Assembly: GCA_900550785.1 (NCBI GenBank)
Contig: URTL01000078.1
Span: forward strand, 1-9,246
Direction of reading: 5' to 3'
DNA from: an uncultured Collinsella sp.
GTDB taxonomy: Bacteria; Actinomycetota; Coriobacteriia; Coriobacteriales; Coriobacteriaceae
Length of the DNA: 9,246 nt
Shown: one piece after another, positions 1 to 5,830 of the stretch
Layout of the letters: every line of letters begins with the position of its first letter
How positions within the stretch are numbered: position 1 is the first letter of the stretch
Made by a program: the position numbers and the translations under genes
The notes under the pieces: generated by a model
The model's input: the letters and a program-made list of their open reading frames with translations, nothing else
What the model was told of the DNA's origin: nothing
The model's database searches: none

Positions 1-8
1 CTCCTTTC
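1..8 (-). promoter_or_regulatory. possible ribosome binding site of a gene beyond the left edge
   Basis: Read on the minus strand, the first eight bases are GAAAGGAG, a good Shine-Dalgarno sequence. They lie about 30 bases past the terminator of the jag operon. A separate minus-strand gene probably starts just outside the window. In many bacteria the next gene on this side is rsmG, but nothing visible here confirms that. No clear promoter is seen between the terminator and this site. Confidence 0.35.
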
Positions 9-40
9 TGACAAAAATCAGTGTATCGAGAACTTTTGAC

Positions 41-72
41 AAAAAAAGGGGACGTGGAAACCACGTCCCCTT
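41..72 (-). terminator. Rho-independent terminator of the rpmH-jag operon
   Basis: A perfect 10-bp GC-rich stem pairs 48-57 (GGGGACGTGG) with 61-70 (CCACGTCCCC) around a three-base loop. Two more A-T pairs extend it. On the minus strand the stem is followed by seven T residues (complement of 41-47). It lies 18 bases past the jag stop codon, so it ends the leftward operon. Confidence 0.93.
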
Positions 73-90
73 AGCATAGACTCGAGAAGA

Positions 91-660
91 TTATCGAGCA
101 ACAATCACAACATGGCGATCGGGGTCAGAGCCCTCAGAATGCGTGTCGACAGCATCGTTACCACGAAGGGCAATATGAACCAGTCGACGTTCGTAGGCAT
201 TCATGGGCGGCAAGGAAACACTTTTATGAGTGCGAATAGCGCGCTCGGCAGCGGACTGGGCCATAGAAGCAACCTTGTCCTGTCGACGGCTCTTATAACC
301 TTCGACGTCGACGACGACCGGATACCTAAAGCCAAGCTTGCGACTCACCAACAGGGAGAACATAACTTGAAGAGCATCGAGGGTACGTCCATGACGGCCA
401 ATGAGAACAGCAAGATCAGGAGCAGTTACGTCCAGGATCAACTCGCCCTCGTCACCCTCATACTCATCGATGGGTGAGTTCGCCGCATCGAAGTGCGAAA
501 GGATGGAACGCAGAATGGAAATAGCCACATCGGCAATGGTGTCGAGCTCCTCATCGGTCAGCTCTTCACCAGCCTTGTAACGCTGTGCAATCTCGGGATA
601 ATCGCCCGCGACCCGCGGGGCAACCTCCTCAAGCATATCCTCGACGATCTCTTCAGACAT
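91..660 (-). CDS. jag: KH/R3H-domain RNA-binding protein Jag (KhpB/EloR family)
   Basis: Cytoplasmic RNA-binding protein of the Jag/KhpB family, which in Gram-positive bacteria acts with KhpA and affects cell elongation and division. The 189-residue product has a KH domain at about residues 65-122, with the GxxG loop GRHG at 88-91. An R3H domain follows at about 145-189, with the R-x3-H motif at R158 and H162. The separate N-terminal Jag_N domain of Firmicutes versions is missing and is replaced by a short acidic helix region. A longer reading from TTG at 672 is possible. ATG at 660 is preferred because GGAG (667-670) sits six bases before it and the family-like sequence MSEEIVEDM begins there. 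It is the last gene of the rpmH operon, in its usual place after yidC. Confidence 0.93.
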   Translation of the reverse strand: MSEEIVEDMLEEVAPRVAGDYPEIAQRYKAGEELTDEELDTIADVAISILRSILSHFDAANSPIDEYEGDEGELILDVTAPDLAVLIGRHGRTLDALQVMFSLLVSRKLGFRYPVVVDVEGYKSRRQDKVASMAQSAAERAIRTHKSVSLPPMNAYERRLVHIALRGNDAVDTHSEGSDPDRHVVIVAR

Positions 661-666
661 AACGAA

Positions 667-670
667 CTCC
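667..670 (-). promoter_or_regulatory. ribosome binding site that sets the jag start
   Basis: GGAG on the minus strand is followed by a six-base spacer and the ATG at 658-660. The alternative TTG start at 670-672 would overlap this site, so the downstream ATG is the better choice. Confidence 0.7.
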
Positions 671-704
671 AAAAGTTAGGTACCTAAATAAGGATACTAT
701 CCCA

Positions 705-1475
705 CTACTTCTTCTTGTGCGGACGCGGCTTCTTCTCGCGACGGGTAACCTCGACCTGCAGCGGAGCGTTCTTGAGGCGCTCCTCCTCATCGGCCTTAGC
801 CTTGTCGATAACCTTCTGCGTCACGAAGATCTGCTGGATAACCTGCCAGGCAGAAGACACATCGTAGTACAGCAGAACGCCGACGGGCAGGCTCCAGCCC
901 ATCCAAAGCATCATGACGGTCATGACGACGGCCATCATGCGCATGCTCTGGGCCTGCTGACCGGTCTGATTGCGAGACATATACAGCTGCGGAATCAGGG
1001 TCAAGACAGCGAACAGAATCAGGCAAACCAGTGCAGGCAGCGCAACCATAAAGCCATCGGCAAAAGAAGCGCTCGGCGTGGTGGTAAGGTCAGGCAGGAT
1101 GTTGAAGAACGAGAACGTGCCGTCGCTAAAGTACTGCGGCAGGTTACGCAGCAGCGTAAACAGGGCGAACAGGACAGGCATCTGGATCAACAGCGGCAGA
1201 CAACCAGCCATGGGGTTGAACTTGTTCTCGCTGTAGAACTTCTGCATCTCCTCGGCCTGACGCTGGGGATCGTCAGCGTAGCGCTCCTGGATCTCGAGCA
1301 TCTTGGGCTGCAGCACCTGCATGCGCGCCGTCGACTTTGTCGACTTGAGCATGAGCGGCGTCAGCAGCAGACGGATGATGACCACCAGGATGATGATGGA
1401 CAGGCCCCAGTCGACCGCAAAGGTCTGGATGAGCTTGAGCAGCTCGAAAAGGATGTTAACGATCCAATCCCACAT
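705..1475 (-). CDS. yidC: membrane protein insertase YidC/Oxa1/SpoIIIJ family
   Basis: Inserts and folds proteins in the cytoplasmic membrane, alone or with SecYEG. The 256-residue protein is the short Gram-positive form without the large periplasmic domain of enterobacterial YidC. Hydrophobic segments lie at about 4-22, 25-43, 92-112, 142-163 and 180-203. The conserved hydrophilic-groove arginine is R35 within VVIIRLLLTP. The family block NPMAGCLPLLIQMPVLFALF begins at residue 87. No lipobox signal peptide is seen, unlike SpoIIIJ of Bacillus. The C-terminal tail (247-256) is strongly basic and ends HKKK, as in forms that bind the ribosome. GGAGG at 1485-1489 is nine bases before the ATG. It sits 29 bp after yidD and 44 bp before jag. 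Confidence 0.96.
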   Translation of the reverse strand: MWDWIVNILFELLKLIQTFAVDWGLSIIILVVIIRLLLTPLMLKSTKSTARMQVLQPKMLEIQERYADDPQRQAEEMQKFYSENKFNPMAGCLPLLIQMPVLFALFTLLRNLPQYFSDGTFSFFNILPDLTTTPSASFADGFMVALPALVCLILFAVLTLIPQLYMSRNQTGQQAQSMRMMAVVMTVMMLWMGWSLPVGVLLYYDVSSAWQVIQQIFVTQKVIDKAKADEEERLKNAPLQVEVTRREKKPRPHKKK

Positions 1476-1504
1476 GTAAGTTTTCCTCCGATAGCGAGTG
1501 CCCG

Positions 1505-1729
1505 TTAGGGCACAGGGTCATAACCGCCGACGTGCAGGGGATTGCAGCGAGCGATGCGCCTCACGGCAAGCCAGCAGCCTCTCAAAACACCGTACTTCTC
1601 AATCGCCTGAACGGCATATTGCGAGCACGTTGGGTAATAAATGCAGGCGTCAGGTAATAAGGGCGAAATAACCTGTTGATATATGCGAATAGGAGCGATG
1701 GCAACACGTCGCAAAACGTGATTGCTCAT
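1505..1729 (-). CDS. yidD: membrane protein insertion efficiency factor YidD
   Basis: Small inner-membrane-associated protein that helps YidC-dependent insertion. The 74 residues match the family almost end to end: an amphipathic N-terminal helix, then PTCSQYAVQAIEKYG (33-47), RRIARCNP (57-64) and the ending GGYDPVP (68-74). Cysteines C29, C35, C52 and C62 are present; PTCS and RCNP are hallmark positions. The start overlaps the rnpA stop in an ATGA arrangement (1726-1729), which implies translational coupling. GGAGG lies four bases before the ATG, inside the end of rnpA. Confidence 0.96.
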   Translation of the reverse strand: MSNHVLRRVAIAPIRIYQQVISPLLPDACIYYPTCSQYAVQAIEKYGVLRGCWLAVRRIARCNPLHVGGYDPVP

Positions 1730-2064
1730 CGCTCCTCCCCGGCAACGCCGGCGCGTTTCATAAGCGAACGCAATGCCTTGTCCATCTCCTGCGGCGAGGA
1801 GATCCTCGTCTTGGGAGTCGCGAACAAGATGATGTCATAACCCGCAACGGGAAATCCGCAGCTGCGGGCGGCCTCGCGCATCACACGCTTAGAACGGTTG
1901 CGCACAACTGCACAACCGAGCCGTTTAGCACCAACGAAGGCGACCCTTCCGGAGTCGCCTTCGCCAACCGATTCACATATGGTCATTCGAATCAGAGGGT
2001 GATTGAAACGACGCCCCTGACTGAACACATGCTCGAAATCTTGCCGAGACTTAATAGTCTTCAT
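1726..2064 (-). CDS. rnpA: ribonuclease P protein component
   Basis: Basic protein subunit of RNase P, which with the catalytic RNA removes the 5' leader of tRNA precursors. The 112-residue protein has the family's RNR signature, KRLGCAVVRNRSKRVMREA, at residues 47-65 (R55-N56-R57). Its start MKTIKSRQDFEHVFSQGRR resembles those of other RnpA proteins. Length is normal. No Shine-Dalgarno sequence is visible before the ATG; the 20-base gap after rpmH suggests translation depends on coupling or an unstructured leader. It overlaps yidD by four bases. Confidence 0.96.
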   Translation of the reverse strand: MKTIKSRQDFEHVFSQGRRFNHPLIRMTICESVGEGDSGRVAFVGAKRLGCAVVRNRSKRVMREAARSCGFPVAGYDIILFATPKTRISSPQEMDKALRSLMKRAGVAGEER

Positions 2065-2084
2065 GCGAGATGTGTGTATCGCTG

Positions 2085-2219
2085 CTAGACAGTGAGACGC
2101 TTGCGGCCCTTGGCGCGGCGACGGGCGAGCACGGCACGACCACCCTTGGTGGCCATACGGGCACGGAAGCCATGGGTCTTGGCACGCTTACGCTTATTAG
2201 GCTGATACGTACGCTTCAT
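2085..2219 (-). CDS. rpmH: 50S ribosomal protein L34
   Basis: Small, very basic protein of the large ribosomal subunit. The 44 residues MKRTYQPNKRKRAKTHGFRA and onward match L34 throughout, ending KGRKRLTV. The open frame extends 20 codons upstream, but the ATG at 2217-2219 is the true start: it gives the universal MKRTYQP beginning and has AGGAGG (2228-2233) eight bases before it. It is the first gene of the leftward operon and is read from the promoter at 2292-2321. The rpmH-rnpA pair next to the origin is a classic arrangement. Confidence 0.97.
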   Translation of the reverse strand: MKRTYQPNKRKRAKTHGFRARMATKGGRAVLARRRAKGRKRLTV

Positions 2220-2247
2220 CTTAAGTTCCTCCTGCTGCATTTCGAGT

Positions 2248-2265
2248 GTCCGCGGGAGCGCGGAC
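2248..2265 (-). other. GC-rich hairpin in the rpmH leader
   Basis: GTCCGCG (2248-2254) and CGCGGAC (2259-2265) form a perfect 7-bp stem with a four-base loop, in the predicted 5' untranslated region of rpmH. In the transcript the loop reads CUCC, complementary to GGAG in the rpmH ribosome binding site about 15 bases downstream. No T-tract follows, so it is not a terminator. A regulatory role is only a guess. Confidence 0.45.
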
Positions 2266-2291
2266 GCAGATATAGACACGTGAGCTTGAAG

Positions 2292-2321
2292 ATTGTAGGG
2301 AAATCAATGTTCAAATGTCAA
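2292..2321 (-). promoter_or_regulatory. promoter of the rpmH-rnpA-yidD-yidC-jag operon
   Basis: On the minus strand a perfect -35 box TTGACA (2316-2321) is followed by an 18-bp spacer and TACAAT (2292-2297), one base from the -10 consensus TATAAT. Transcription would start near 2285, giving a leader of about 65 bases before rpmH. No other sigma-70-type promoter of this quality was seen in the gap. Confidence 0.85.
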
Positions 2322-2416
2322 GAAATCAAAGGTAAAAGGTCGCGCAGTTCACACGGTTCCCCCATAAGCCCAACTGAAATTTGCGGTGTACGGCAACTTT
2401 TCACGATATTTCACCT

Positions 2417-2430
2417 AGTTTTCAACAGGT
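2417..2430 (+). repeat. 14-mer AGTTTTCAACAGGT, copy 1
   Basis: First exact copy of a 14-base repeat that contains the putative DnaA box TTTTCAACA. It is identical to 2470-2483 and, inverted, to 5652-5665. All three lie in the two gene-free stretches flanking the block that holds dnaA. Confidence 0.85.
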
Positions 2431-2469
2431 CATGTTGGCAATGTTGAGAACTTTTCGCCCGTTTTCCAA

Positions 2470-2483
2470 AGTTTTCAACAGGT
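2470..2483 (+). repeat. 14-mer AGTTTTCAACAGGT, copy 2
   Basis: Second exact copy. It is followed directly by TTTGAA, so 2470-2489 also matches 5717-5736 at 18 of 20 positions. Just downstream is an inverted related box (2483-2491) and TTGTCGAAA (2493-2501), which is repeated at 5665-5673. Confidence 0.85.
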
Positions 2484-2564
2484 TTTGAAAAGTTGTCGAA
2501 AGATGAGAAACATTGCACAGTGAGCTACTATTTGTTCGAAACCTTTTGAAAGATTGCGAGCGGC

Positions 2565-3917
2565 ATGTCTGACGACTTTTACACCATGGTCGATTCCGGA
2601 GACCCGGCACCCGACAACGAGCACATCACCGGCGTGCGCGAAAAGCGAGGCCAGGAAGAGCAGGCTGCTGCGAAAGCGCAGGGTGCCATGTATGCCGCAC
2701 GCATCGCGGTCTATGACGACATGTTGTCGACGCCGCGCGTCATCGTCATCGAACCGCAGGACGTGCGCACCTATCTGGAAGAGACAACTAACACCGTCTA
2801 CCAGTGCATGAAAGAACAGGGCGGGCACATCTCGCTCATGGTTATCCGCGAGATTGTCGAAAACTTTATCCACGCCCACTTTGCAGAGCCTATCATCTCG
2901 ATCCTGGACGGCGGCGACACCATCCGATTCGCAGACCAGGGACCGGGGATCGAAGACAAAGAACGTGCTTTCGACTTTGGCGTAACCAGCGCAAACAGCA
3001 ACATGAAGCGATACATCCGCGGAACTGGAGCCGGGTTTCCCATGGTGCAGGAGTACTTGGAAAACGCCGGCGGCGCCGTATCCATCGAGGACAACATGGG
3101 CAATGGCACCGTGGTCACGGTAAGTCTGGACCCCAAGCGTGTGCAGGAAATCGAGCGTGCCGGAGGGCGAGGAGCCGCCGTGCGCCCCGAGACGGAGCAG
3201 CCGGCATACCCCCTACCCAGCACGTTTGCACAGCAGCCCATGGCGGCACAGCAGATGCAGCAACCCGTGGCGCACATGCAGCAGCCTGGAGCTTTTCCCG
3301 CACAAAATCCCCAGGCACCGCTGCGCCACACGGCGCAAAACATGCCGGAGACCATGGGCTCGGCAGATCTGGACACAGGCACTGTGCAGCAGACGGCGGC
3401 CATGCCAAACGTCCAGCAAATGGGCTACCAACCGTACCCCGAAGGGTATTCTCCCCAATATATGCCGCAGCAGGGATATGCCCAGCCGTATCCGCAGCAG
3501 TATCCTCAGGGGTACCAGCAGCCGTATCAGCAGATACCGCAGGGGCAATTGAACCCCTGGACTCAGCAGATGCCGCCGCAGCCTTACCAACAGTGGCCGC
3601 AAAGTTTTCAACAGCAGGTGCCGCCCATGCAGAGTTCTCAACAACCAGCAGCTCAAATGATGTATCCTAATGCGGCGAATCAATACGCACAACCGCAGTC
3701 GGACGTGTTTATAAGCGAACGCGGCAACGCTGCATTAGGGTATCTGGCCCAACATCAAGAGTGCGGCGCGACGGACTTGGCGCGGGCGTTTGGAAACTCC
3801 GCACCCACCTGGTCGCGCACGCTCAACGATTTGGCGCAGACGGGCTTGATAGTCAAACATGGGCAGAAATACCATCTGACCGAAATTGGAAGCGCTCGCG
3901 TGCGGGCCCAAGCTTAA
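2565..3917 (+). CDS. GHKL ATPase-domain protein with Q/P-rich linker and C-terminal winged helix, upstream of dnaA
   Basis: I do not recognise this as a named gene. The 450-residue protein has three parts. Residues about 40-190 form a Bergerat-fold ATP-binding domain: N-box REIVENFIHAH (95-105, N100), G1 box DQGPG (124-128), G2 box RGTGAGF (152-158) and G3-like NGT (180-182), close in pattern to histidine-kinase catalytic domains. No phosphoacceptor H-box, membrane segment, sensor domain or receiver is visible. Residues about 205-378 are low complexity, rich in Q, P, Y, M and A. Residues about 382-448 look like a winged helix-turn-helix (GATDLARAFGNSAPTWSRTLNDLAQTGLI, from residue 401 on). 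A DNA-binding ATPase is therefore likely. ATG at 2565 is set by a stop at 2547-2549; its ribosome site is weak. dnaA starts 15 bp downstream, so the two are probably co-transcribed from within the DnaA-box array. Its role (origin regulation, dnaA regulation or other) is unknown. Confidence 0.85.
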   Translation: MSDDFYTMVDSGDPAPDNEHITGVREKRGQEEQAAAKAQGAMYAARIAVYDDMLSTPRVIVIEPQDVRTYLEETTNTVYQCMKEQGGHISLMVIREIVENFIHAHFAEPIISILDGGDTIRFADQGPGIEDKERAFDFGVTSANSNMKRYIRGTGAGFPMVQEYLENAGGAVSIEDNMGNGTVVTVSLDPKRVQEIERAGGRGAAVRPETEQPAYPLPSTFAQQPMAAQQMQQPVAHMQQPGAFPAQNPQAPLRHTAQNMPETMGSADLDTGTVQQTAAMPNVQQMGYQPYPEGYSPQYMPQQGYAQPYPQQYPQGYQQPYQQIPQGQLNPWTQQMPPQPYQQWPQSFQQQVPPMQSSQQPAAQMMYPNAANQYAQPQSDVFISERGNAALGYLAQHQECGATDLARAFGNSAPTWSRTLNDLAQTGLIVKHGQKYHLTEIGSARVRAQA

Positions 3918-3922
3918 GGAAC

Positions 3923-3927
3923 GGGAG
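3923..3927 (+). promoter_or_regulatory. ribosome binding site of dnaA
   Basis: GGGAG, within CGGGAGAG, lies five bases before the GTG at 3933-3935 and supports that non-ATG start. It falls in the 15-bp gap after the upstream ATPase gene. Confidence 0.6.
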
Positions 3928-3932
3928 AGACA

Positions 3933-5639
3933 GTGGACGAGGAAGCAAGCATCATCCTGGGGGATGCCATCGCCTTTTGCCAGCGCGACGGCCAAGATGC
4001 GCGCCTCATCAACATGCTGGGGCAATCGCGCGCCGTGAGCCTGACCGAGGACACCTTGACGATTGAGGCCCCCTCACGATTTGCCATCGCTCAGCTCAAA
4101 AAGCATCAGCCGACCATCGAGGCGTACCTGGAAGAGATCGCCTTTGCACCGATTGCGCTCAACATCGTGGCACCACAGGGCTCCGCGGCAGATAACGCCG
4201 CACCCACGGCACCCGTCGTCCCCCCGGCGGCACCAGCTACCACCACAGTATCGGCTCCCGAGCACCAAATCGGCGATGTTTCCCGTGAAACCATGCCCGC
4301 CGCACCAACGGCAGCAATTCCTATGCCCGCTGCCACACACATGCCTATCGCGCACGACGCAACACTGGGCGAGGATTCGGGCATCGCAATCAAAAACACG
4401 CTTTCGGCCGACGATTTCCGCCGCATGATGAACCAGATGAAGGGCGGGGCGCCTGCAAAGAGTGCAAAACCAGCCTCCACATCGCCCACGAGCGTCCCCG
4501 CAGCTGCGGCACCGATCGAGCAGAACACCGATGGCGCGCCGCTCGCGGCCAACTCGAAATTCACCTTCGAAAACTTTGTCTACGGCCCAGAAAACAGCCA
4601 TGCCTATCGCTCGGCCCTCAAGTTTGCCGCGCTCGCGGACGAACGCGGCACATGCACATCCCTGTTCATCTATGGCAAATCGGGGCTGGGCAAGACCCAT
4701 CTGCTGCTCGCCATCAAAAACGAGCTCGCCGAAAAGTCGCCCGAGATCAAGGTGAAGTACGCCAACTCGCAAGCGTACCTCGATGACCTGATGACGGAGT
4801 TCGACCGCCAAAAGAAGAGCAACGCCCCCATCATGCAGGCATACCACGACGTGGACGTGCTCATCATCGACGACATTCAAAACATCATCGGCAAGCGCGC
4901 GAGCGTGGACTACTTCTTCCAGCTCATGGACGAGTTTATCCGCAACAACAAAAAAGTCGTCATCGCAGCCGACCGTGCGCCCAAAGACCTGAGCATGGAC
5001 GAGCGCCTTACCAGCCGTTTTAATGCCGGTATGCTCTGTTTGGTGGCGGAGCCCAGCTACGAGATGAAATACAAGATCTTGCAGCGCTACTACGAGAACA
5101 CGATAGCCGCCGCACCCGAGGCGGGTGACGACTCGCTGCTGGCGGCCTATGGCGGCGATGGCGGGCATCTGACCGACGAGCACTTTAAGCACATGGCAGA
5201 AGTCTCGGGAACCAACATCCGCGAACTCGAGAGCTTCTGCGAACGCTGCGCCGGCGAGGCAGGAGACCGCGAACGCGAGGGCAGCGAGCTCAGTTTCGAC
5301 GACATCGACGCCATCGCAAGTCAGTACTTCGATACGTCGGCCAAAAAGATTAACGTGCAGACGGTCCAGTCTGTCATTGAAGAGCAGTACGGCGTGACGC
5401 ACGAGGAGCTCATCGGCCCGCGCCGCAACGCCAACATAGCCAAAGCCCGCCATATCGCCATATATCTGGCCATCGAGATGTGCGAGATGACGACTACGGC
5501 GGTGGGCGCGGAGTTTGGCAACCGCAACCACTCAACCGTCAGTACGAGCTATAAAAAGGTTCAGAAGATGATTCAGGAAGACCGCACCGTAACCGAAGAT
5601 CTCAAATCGCTGCGAGATAAAATTACACTGCGCTCGTAG
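3933..5639 (+). CDS. dnaA: chromosomal replication initiator protein DnaA
   Basis: Binds DnaA boxes at oriC, forms an ATP-dependent filament and melts the origin. The 568 residues are long for the family because domain II (about 82-205) is an extended A/P/T-rich linker. Domain III (AAA+) shows Walker A GKSGLGKT (248-255), Walker B VLIIDDIQ (309-316), sensor 1 near AADR (345-348), arginines R358 and R362 in ERLTSRF, and sensor 2 R430 in GTNIRELE. Domain IV (about 472-568) has the signature FGNRNHSTV (528-536) where most DnaA proteins have GGRDHTTV. By alignment, E. coli D433, T435 and K415 become N532, S534 and I514, while R399 and H434 are kept as R498 and H533. Domain I (1-80) is divergent and has no tryptophan. 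The start is GTG at 3933, supported by GGGAG. Confidence 0.97.
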   Translation: MDEEASIILGDAIAFCQRDGQDARLINMLGQSRAVSLTEDTLTIEAPSRFAIAQLKKHQPTIEAYLEEIAFAPIALNIVAPQGSAADNAAPTAPVVPPAAPATTTVSAPEHQIGDVSRETMPAAPTAAIPMPAATHMPIAHDATLGEDSGIAIKNTLSADDFRRMMNQMKGGAPAKSAKPASTSPTSVPAAAAPIEQNTDGAPLAANSKFTFENFVYGPENSHAYRSALKFAALADERGTCTSLFIYGKSGLGKTHLLLAIKNELAEKSPEIKVKYANSQAYLDDLMTEFDRQKKSNAPIMQAYHDVDVLIIDDIQNIIGKRASVDYFFQLMDEFIRNNKKVVIAADRAPKDLSMDERLTSRFNAGMLCLVAEPSYEMKYKILQRYYENTIAAAPEAGDDSLLAAYGGDGGHLTDEHFKHMAEVSGTNIRELESFCERCAGEAGDREREGSELSFDDIDAIASQYFDTSAKKINVQTVQSVIEEQYGVTHEELIGPRRNANIAKARHIAIYLAIEMCEMTTTAVGAEFGNRNHSTVSTSYKKVQKMIQEDRTVTEDLKSLRDKITLRS

Positions 5640-5651
5640 GGAAATAGAGAC

Positions 5652-5665
5652 ACCTGTTGAAAACT
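5652..5665 (-). repeat. 14-mer AGTTTTCAACAGGT, copy 3 (inverted)
   Basis: The plus strand reads ACCTGTTGAAAACT, the exact reverse complement of copies 1 and 2. It starts 13 bases after the dnaA stop codon and is followed by TTGTCGAAA (5665-5673), also present upstream at 2493-2501. Confidence 0.85.
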
Positions 5666-5818
5666 TGTCGAAACGCCGGGCATAACATGTCTAAAACTCA
5701 CCCCAAGGCGATGAAAAGTTTTCCGCAGGTTTTGAACGTGGAAAACACGGTCGGTTGCGCACAGGTTGCTGTCGATTCTCTTTTTGGGGTTGACCAGCGC
5801 TTTTGGGAGTAATCAACA
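5652..5818. other. oriC: downstream half of oriC: DnaA-box-like sites between dnaA and dnaN
   Basis: The 238-bp dnaA-dnaN gap has a second set of sites: TTTTCAACA on the minus strand at 5655-5663 (exact) with GTTTCGACA at 5666-5674 one helical turn away; TTTTCCGCA (plus, 5719-5727) inside a 20-mer matching 2470-2489 at 18 positions; TTTTCCACG (minus, 5737-5745); a weak TTGCGCACA (plus, 5755-5763); and TAATCAACA (plus, 5810-5818). The last precedes the trio-like run and AT-rich stretch. This matches the Bacillus subtilis layout, in which boxes lie on both sides of dnaA and melting occurs before dnaN. Confidence 0.8.
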
Positions 5819-5830
5819 GTTTCGTCAGTG

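Larger units (their letters stand above)
2417..2552. other. oriC: upstream half of oriC: array of DnaA-box-like sites
   Basis: The 345-bp gap between rpmH and the first plus-strand gene carries a dense run of sites related to TTTTCAACA. This differs at two of nine positions from the common DnaA box TTATCCACA. Plus-strand copies: 2419-2427 and 2472-2480 (exact), 2462-2470 (TTTTCCAAA). Minus-strand copies: 2433-2441 (TTGCCAACA), 2442-2450 (TTCTCAACA), 2483-2491 (TTTTCAAAA), 2494-2502 (CTTTCGACA), 2533-2541 (TTTCGAACA), 2544-2552 (CTTTCAAAA). Many are 10-11 bp apart. The region lies where the two gene sets diverge and just before the dnaA transcription unit. The exact copies are well supported; the looser ones are inferred from spacing. 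Confidence 0.8.

Noticed and set aside
28..37. GAGAACTTTT shared with 2445-2454
   Set aside because: A single 10-base match outside the origin gaps with no companion sites; likely chance.
717..1508. Open frame of 263 codons on the plus strand opposite yidC
   Set aside because: The minus strand encodes YidC with membrane segments and family motifs; the plus-strand product is H/Q/R-rich low-complexity sequence typical of a shadow.
2070..2447. Plus-strand open frame of 125 codons over rpmH and its leader
   Set aside because: It is antisense to rpmH, runs through the rpmH promoter and box array, and shows no recognisable domain or ribosome site.
2565..3140. The GHKL domain as a broken GyrB or MutL copy
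   Set aside because: It lacks the GyrB motifs GLEAVRKRPGMYIG and GGLHGVG, the frame is intact, and the G2 box is histidine-kinase-like (GTGAGF).
3430..3640. Repetitive CAG/CCG-rich DNA as a CRISPR or tandem repeat array
   Set aside because: It is in-frame coding for a Q/P/Y-rich linker; units vary in length and there are no constant repeats with unique spacers.
4074..5531. Open frame of 485 codons on the minus strand opposite dnaA
   Set aside because: It is a shadow of dnaA in GC-rich DNA: no ribosome site or family-like sequence, while the plus strand encodes every DnaA motif.
5790..5795. TTGACC as a -35 box for dnaN
   Set aside because: No -10-like hexamer lies 16-18 bp downstream; that position falls in the box-like TAATCAACA.
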